From Bdellovibrio sp. ZAP7 (GTDB taxonomy: Bacteria; Bacteroidota; Bacteroidia; Flavobacteriales; Flavobacteriaceae): 17,944 bases of DNA. The position numbers and the translations under genes are program-made. The stretch is from the NCBI GenBank assembly GCA_943324165.2, contig CALPKO020000002.1, positions 1 through 17,944 of the forward strand, given 5' to 3'. Below the pieces are notes generated by a model. It was not told the DNA's origin. It searched no databases and saw only the letters and a list, made by a program, of their open reading frames with translations. Positions 14,359-17,944 of the stretch are shown in pieces; the first letter of the stretch is position 1; every line of letters begins with the position of its first letter.

Positions 14359-16488
14359 TTAATAATCAAAATAAAAATTAAAAACATCGGTTCTAATTCC
14401 TATCGAAAACCAAGTTGTATTTTCTCTCAAAACGTTTGCAGTTTCCGTAGTTGGGCTAAAATTTCTGTAAATAAAACTGCCAAAAAGCTTTAAATTCGTG
14501 GTGGGATTCATCAAATAGCCCGCTTGTATATCGGCAATAAAAACATTGGTTTTGTTGCCTTGACCAATTTTAACATTGGTATTGTAAGCCCTATCGGTTT
14601 CATAGTTTTTATAAATGTTTCCTCCATAATTTAGTTTGTCAGTTGTCGTATCAAAATCCAATCCTCGAAGGCCATACGTAAATTTAGCATCGGCAAAATA
14701 CCTCCCTTTGTTATATCTTGTGATTGCAATCAACTCTTGGAAATTTCCTCCCCACTGGTGGCCCATACTTTGGTTATTGTGTGCGTAATTCGTTAGCGGA
14801 TTGCTGTGCGAATATACATAAGGACGCACTCTGTTATATTCGACTTGCAACAATAGATTTTTGACATTAAACGCATTGTAGTATTTTCCGCCAATTTGAT
14901 AACCATATTTATTTTTCCAGCTTTTCTTTTGAGCCTTGATGTCGCTTAATGAAAACTCATCTAAAATAAACTGGCTGTAAAAGTTAATTTGGTTATTGTA
15001 TTTGTATTTTCCTGTTAAACCCAATACGGCATTTCCAGTTTTCGAGGAAGAGGTAAACTCTACCGTTCGGTAAAAAATAATTGGATTAACAAAATTCATA
15101 TCAAAACCACGGTTGTTCCCATTGCTCCAAACTACCGATTCGAACAAACCGAGCGTAAATTTTTTGGATAAATTCCAACTTAAATAGTGATTTGCCATGA
15201 ATTTTGTGGCGTACGTTTTGTCTATAAATGCATCTGCCCGCACATCTTTAAGCCATAAATAAGTATTCGTATATTTTATTTTCCAAAAAGTGGTGTTGAT
15301 TTTAAAAAAAGGATATGGACTTGCTCCATCTGCAAAAAGCAATGAACGGTAACCATCGCCCAAGAAATTTCGTCCATAACCCAACTGAAGATTTATAAAT
15401 TTATTTGGCGTGTAAGTTAAATTGGCTTCTGCTGATGGGAAATCAAAAGCATCTTTTTTGAATCTTTTGGCGATTCCTATTCCAGGAATAATTGCTGGAT
15501 CGCCTGCTGGAGTTGTATAGGGAACCGTATTTTGTGGATGAATGGATTCTGCATATTTGTTGTAGTAATCGGCAAATCGACCTTGACTTTCAAAAATTGT
15601 AGTGGTAAAAACAAATTGTTCGCCTAAACCACCATTTACTTGAACTCCACGTGTGTTTTGAAAGGTAGAAACCGCTTTGTTGCCGTCACTTTTTCCTAAA
15701 CGAATGTCTAAAATTGGATTTAAAGTCAGCCAATAACCTTCTCCTTGAATTTGGACCAAATTTTCGTTGAACAATTTTCTCGTCCACCAACTATCAGAAT
15801 TGCGAATTAGCTTTTTGTTTTCGGCTTTTAGGTCGTAGTATTTGGCAACTTCTGCATAATTGTAGGGTTTTGAGGCAGTGTGATTGTTGCTTCCAATTTG
15901 GTTCAAAGAGGCATCAAAACGCGAATAGTTGTTATGGGAAAACGGAATATTGAGATGGCTTTTGTAAATTGGATCTTCAAATTTTTTATAAACTATATTT
16001 TCAAATTCCTTTAGTTCTTTGTTCCTATCTTTTACAAAATCAGATTGATTTTTTGTTTTTTCATCTGCAATAATTTTGTTTTGAACAACATCTTCTAAAG
16101 GGATTTTTATGTTGATCGTGTAACGTGAAAATGTCGGTTTTCCACTGATAGTTGCTGGTTTTATTTTTGGTAAAGTAGAAAAAATTCTTTTGCTCTCAGC
16201 TATTAATTCGGGGTAAACTGCATCTACATATTGCACTTTAAAAACGCCTATGGTATCTACTTCGAATAAAACTATTGCGTTGCCCTTATAATTGTATTGT
16301 TGTAAATTATTGGGAACTTTAAAATTATTAAAGACAAAATTTTGAATTTGATTGTAAAAACAATTTTCTAATTCTGCACCATTTTTATTTTCACAATTAG
16401 GAAATGCAGGAAATTGTTCAGAATTTTGGCTTTGGGAAAATGCGTAACTCGAACTTAAAAGTAAAAAGGTAAAAAGTAATTTTTTCAT
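14359..16488 (-). CDS. remB: Outer-membrane barrel protein, RemB/Wzi-like
   Basis: This is a probable outer-membrane protein of 709 residues. A signal peptide (1-19, MKKLLFTFLL to AFSQS) leads into a domain (about 25-131) that resembles the TonB C-terminal fold, with paired cysteines C32 and C43, YKGNAIVLFEVDTIGVFKV, and SKRIFSTLPKIKPATISGKP. A charged linker follows, then a long region (about 230-709) rich in alternating aromatic strands, ending FNFYFDY, as in beta barrels. The barrel resembles the Wzi capsule-assembly family and proteins named gliding motility RemB in flavobacteria; the name rests on recall, not a search. The start was moved from TTG 16539 to ATG 16488, because only that gives a signal peptide. 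It follows deoC by 16 bases, so the two may share a transcript. Confidence 0.72.
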   Translation of the reverse strand: MKKLLFTFLLLSSSYAFSQSQNSEQFPAFPNCENKNGAELENCFYNQIQNFVFNNFKVPNNLQQYNYKGNAIVLFEVDTIGVFKVQYVDAVYPELIAESKRIFSTLPKIKPATISGKPTFSRYTINIKIPLEDVVQNKIIADEKTKNQSDFVKDRNKELKEFENIVYKKFEDPIYKSHLNIPFSHNNYSRFDASLNQIGSNNHTASKPYNYAEVAKYYDLKAENKKLIRNSDSWWTRKLFNENLVQIQGEGYWLTLNPILDIRLGKSDGNKAVSTFQNTRGVQVNGGLGEQFVFTTTIFESQGRFADYYNKYAESIHPQNTVPYTTPAGDPAIIPGIGIAKRFKKDAFDFPSAEANLTYTPNKFINLQLGYGRNFLGDGYRSLLFADGASPYPFFKINTTFWKIKYTNTYLWLKDVRADAFIDKTYATKFMANHYLSWNLSKKFTLGLFESVVWSNGNNRGFDMNFVNPIIFYRTVEFTSSSKTGNAVLGLTGKYKYNNQINFYSQFILDEFSLSDIKAQKKSWKNKYGYQIGGKYYNAFNVKNLLLQVEYNRVRPYVYSHSNPLTNYAHNNQSMGHQWGGNFQELIAITRYNKGRYFADAKFTYGLRGLDFDTTTDKLNYGGNIYKNYETDRAYNTNVKIGQGNKTNVFIADIQAGYLMNPTTNLKLFGSFIYRNFSPTTETANVLRENTTWFSIGIRTDVFNFYFDY

Positions 16489-16504
16489 GATGTTATGTGG
16501 GGTT

Positions 16505-17257
16505 TTAATAATCATTTTCACCAACTTGATGATTAGCAATTTCTTTTGCTGCGGACGTTCCGATTCGTTTCACACCAAGTTGAATCATTTGAATTGCCTC
16601 ATCATAAGATTTTATTCCGCCAGAAGCTTTTATGGAAAGTGGAAATCCGTTTTCAATCATCATTTTAATGGTTGGAATGGTCGCACCATTTGGTAAATTA
16701 TTTTCGGTTTTGTAAAATCCAGTGGATGATTTTATATAAATATTGGCAAATGTATTTTCTTTAAAATTAGCAATTACCACGTTTTTTATCAGTGCTGTTA
16801 ATTGAATAATTTGTGACGGCTGGAGTGCTGCGACTTCAATAATCCATTTTACGACTTTGTTGTTTTCGATGCCAAATCGTGTGCAACTTAGAATTTCATT
16901 TTTAACTAACGCGATTTCCCCGTTTTTAAAAGCTTCGTAATTACAGACAAAATCCAAATCATTTGCTCCGTCTTCAATCGCTTTTTTGGCTTCTATTAGT
17001 TTTTTGTCTATGTTAGAATTCCCTAGCGGAAAATCGATAACAGTGCCAATATCTACTTTTGATTTGGTTTTTGTAATCATTTCTTTTGCAAAAGTTACCA
17101 TTTCTGGACGAATCATAATCAATTTAAATTCCTGATCAATGGCTTCTTGGATGCAAGTTTTTACGATTTTTAGGTTTTCATTTTCTGAAACGCCTGCTTG
17201 CGCAGCAGTTTTTAAATAAGTAGCATCTAAATATTGTTTAATGTTCATTTGATTCAT
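16505..17257 (-). CDS. deoC: Deoxyribose-phosphate aldolase
   Basis: It splits 2-deoxyribose 5-phosphate into glyceraldehyde 3-phosphate and acetaldehyde, in deoxynucleoside breakdown (cytosol). The 250-residue TIM-barrel protein has the Schiff-base lysine K176 in YIKSSTGF, the second lysine K210 in SIKASGGIKSYDEA, and D102 in NDLDFVCNYEAF, which together form the active site. Two ATGs are possible at the N-terminus: 17257, used here, and 17248, which would begin MNIKQYLDATYLK and matches relatives as I remember them. Downstream lies the RemB-like gene, 16 bases away. No exact TAnnTTTG box was found in front. Confidence 0.94.
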   Translation of the reverse strand: MNQMNIKQYLDATYLKTAAQAGVSENENLKIVKTCIQEAIDQEFKLIMIRPEMVTFAKEMITKTKSKVDIGTVIDFPLGNSNIDKKLIEAKKAIEDGANDLDFVCNYEAFKNGEIALVKNEILSCTRFGIENNKVVKWIIEVAALQPSQIIQLTALIKNVVIANFKENTFANIYIKSSTGFYKTENNLPNGATIPTIKMMIENGFPLSIKASGGIKSYDEAIQMIQLGVKRIGTSAAKEIANHQVGENDY

Positions 17258-17548
17258 TTAAAATCCATTTTCAGAATGAGGTCATAAAATTAAAAAAATC
17301 CTACTTATTATAGCATTAAAAGAGTAAGAATAATTCAGAACAGCAGTTTACTTTATAATTATGTGCGCGCTCTGCCATTCATAAAAGCTAATTAAAGAAT
17401 TATTTTCTCTATGGTTTAGATTGGATTGTACGCATTTTTTTTCAAATTGGTTTTTCAATTATAAAAAAACAACCTTAACTTATAATTATGACGTGATTAA
17501 ACTTTTTTTTTAGGACTAATTTATTATTTTTACAAAAATTTTTATATC
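17258..17548. other. Divergent intergenic region
   Basis: This is a gene-free stretch of 291 bases between deoC (minus) and the metalloprotease gene (plus), so it should hold two promoters. The 11-mer TTATAATTATG occurs twice in direct orientation, at 17353-17363 and 17480-17490. A near match to the -7 consensus, TATTTTTA, lies on the plus strand at about 17525-17532, ending in A instead of G. No hairpin terminator, small gene or RNA gene was recognised. Confidence 0.5.
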
Positions 17549-17944
17549 ATGAAGAAAAATACCCTTTTTATTTTATTGTTAACTTTATTGTTAAACAGTT
17601 TTCAATTTATAGCATTTGCTCAAGAGAATAAAGAAGACTCAGATTTTATTTTTGGTCAACCAAAAAACCTTGCAGAAATTGCTAAAACCGACGGATTTAT
17701 TCGATGCGCTTCGGCAGAGTATGAAAAATACCTGCAGAAAATGGATCCAAAAAGAATGACCGACGAGCAATTCGAGGCTTGGTTAGCACCACTTATTGAC
17801 CAATATAAGCTAGACCAAATGACGAGTTCACAAAACGGTACAATTATTACAATTCCTGTGGTAGTTCACGTTATCCATTCTGGTCAAGATGTTGGTGTAG
17901 CACCAAACATAACTGATGCTCAGGTACAATCGCAACTTACAGTA
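17549..17944 (+). CDS. Secreted M43-type metalloprotease, N-terminal part
   Basis: The reading frame is open from ATG 17549 to the window edge, giving 132 residues of a longer protein. It starts with a signal peptide (about 1-24, MKKNTLFILL to AFAQ). Then comes FIRCASAEYEKYLQ (50-63) and FEAWLAPLIDQY (75-86), a propeptide pattern I recall from secreted M43 (pappalysin-like) zinc proteases of Bacteroidota. ITIPVVVHVIHSG (100-112) is the first strand of the catalytic domain in that family. The HExxH zinc site would lie beyond the edge, so the assignment rests on the N-terminus only. Such proteins often end in a T9SS sorting domain, which would link it to the PorZ-like gene here, but that end cannot be seen. 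Confidence 0.75.
   Translation, partial: MKKNTLFILLLTLLLNSFQFIAFAQENKEDSDFIFGQPKNLAEIAKTDGFIRCASAEYEKYLQKMDPKRMTDEQFEAWLAPLIDQYKLDQMTSSQNGTIITIPVVVHVIHSGQDVGVAPNITDAQVQSQLTV

Noticed and set aside
17448..17462. Inverted repeat AATTG / CAATT in the intergenic region
   Set aside because: A five-base AT-rich stem with no T run is too weak to call a terminator or operator.

Overview
The window is AT-rich chromosomal DNA from a member of the Bacteroidota, almost certainly Flavobacteriaceae and probably Flavobacterium or a close relative. The evidence is a fused MurF-alanine racemase, two proteins with C-terminal type IX secretion (T9SS) sorting domains, a PorZ-like T9SS component, a split cytochrome oxidase assembly cluster typical of flavobacteria, and several matches to the Bacteroidota -7 promoter element TAnnTTTG just upstream of genes. 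No RNA genes, phage, insertion sequences, CRISPR arrays or defence genes were seen.

Left part (1-5000). A minus-strand pair runs tdk (thymidine kinase) then murF-alr (cell-wall D-Ala-D-Ala ligase-like domain fused to alanine racemase). Divergent from tdk is a plus-strand gene for a very acidic conserved protein of unknown function. It converges on recO (recombination repair, minus strand). A 100-base gap downstream of the porZ-like gene and upstream of recO holds two different short tandem repeats.

Middle (5000-9000). Two minus-strand genes for exported proteins follow. One is a PorZ-like beta-propeller protein, part of the T9SS attachment machinery. The other is a surface protein with acidic calcium-binding-type repeats and a T9SS sorting domain; it has its own promoter and a strong terminator.

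Respiratory cluster (9038-14230, all minus strand). One transcription unit is cyoE/ctaB (heme O synthase), two consecutive subunit III-type genes and a subunit IV gene, closed by a hairpin terminator. Directly after it comes a second unit: a thioredoxin-fold, SCO-like protein without the copper cysteines, a true SCO copper chaperone, a DUF420 membrane protein and an 87-residue exported CxxC protein. Together they supply heme, copper delivery and small subunits for a heme-copper oxidase whose catalytic subunits I and II are not in the window.

Right part (14359-17944). deoC (deoxyribose-phosphate aldolase) and a large outer-membrane barrel protein resembling RemB/Wzi form a minus-strand pair. 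After a divergent intergenic region, a plus-strand gene for a secreted M43-type metalloprotease begins and runs off the window.

The region looks like ordinary core genome. No convincing new multi-gene system was found. The points most worth checking are the TonB-like domain on the barrel protein, the cysteine-less SCO paralogue, the non-ATG starts of murF-alr and cyoE, the degenerate zinc site of Tdk, and the word-like repeats before recO. Several starts were moved inward from the longest open frame because the longer frames begin at TTG, in two cases inside or directly beside the apparent promoter.
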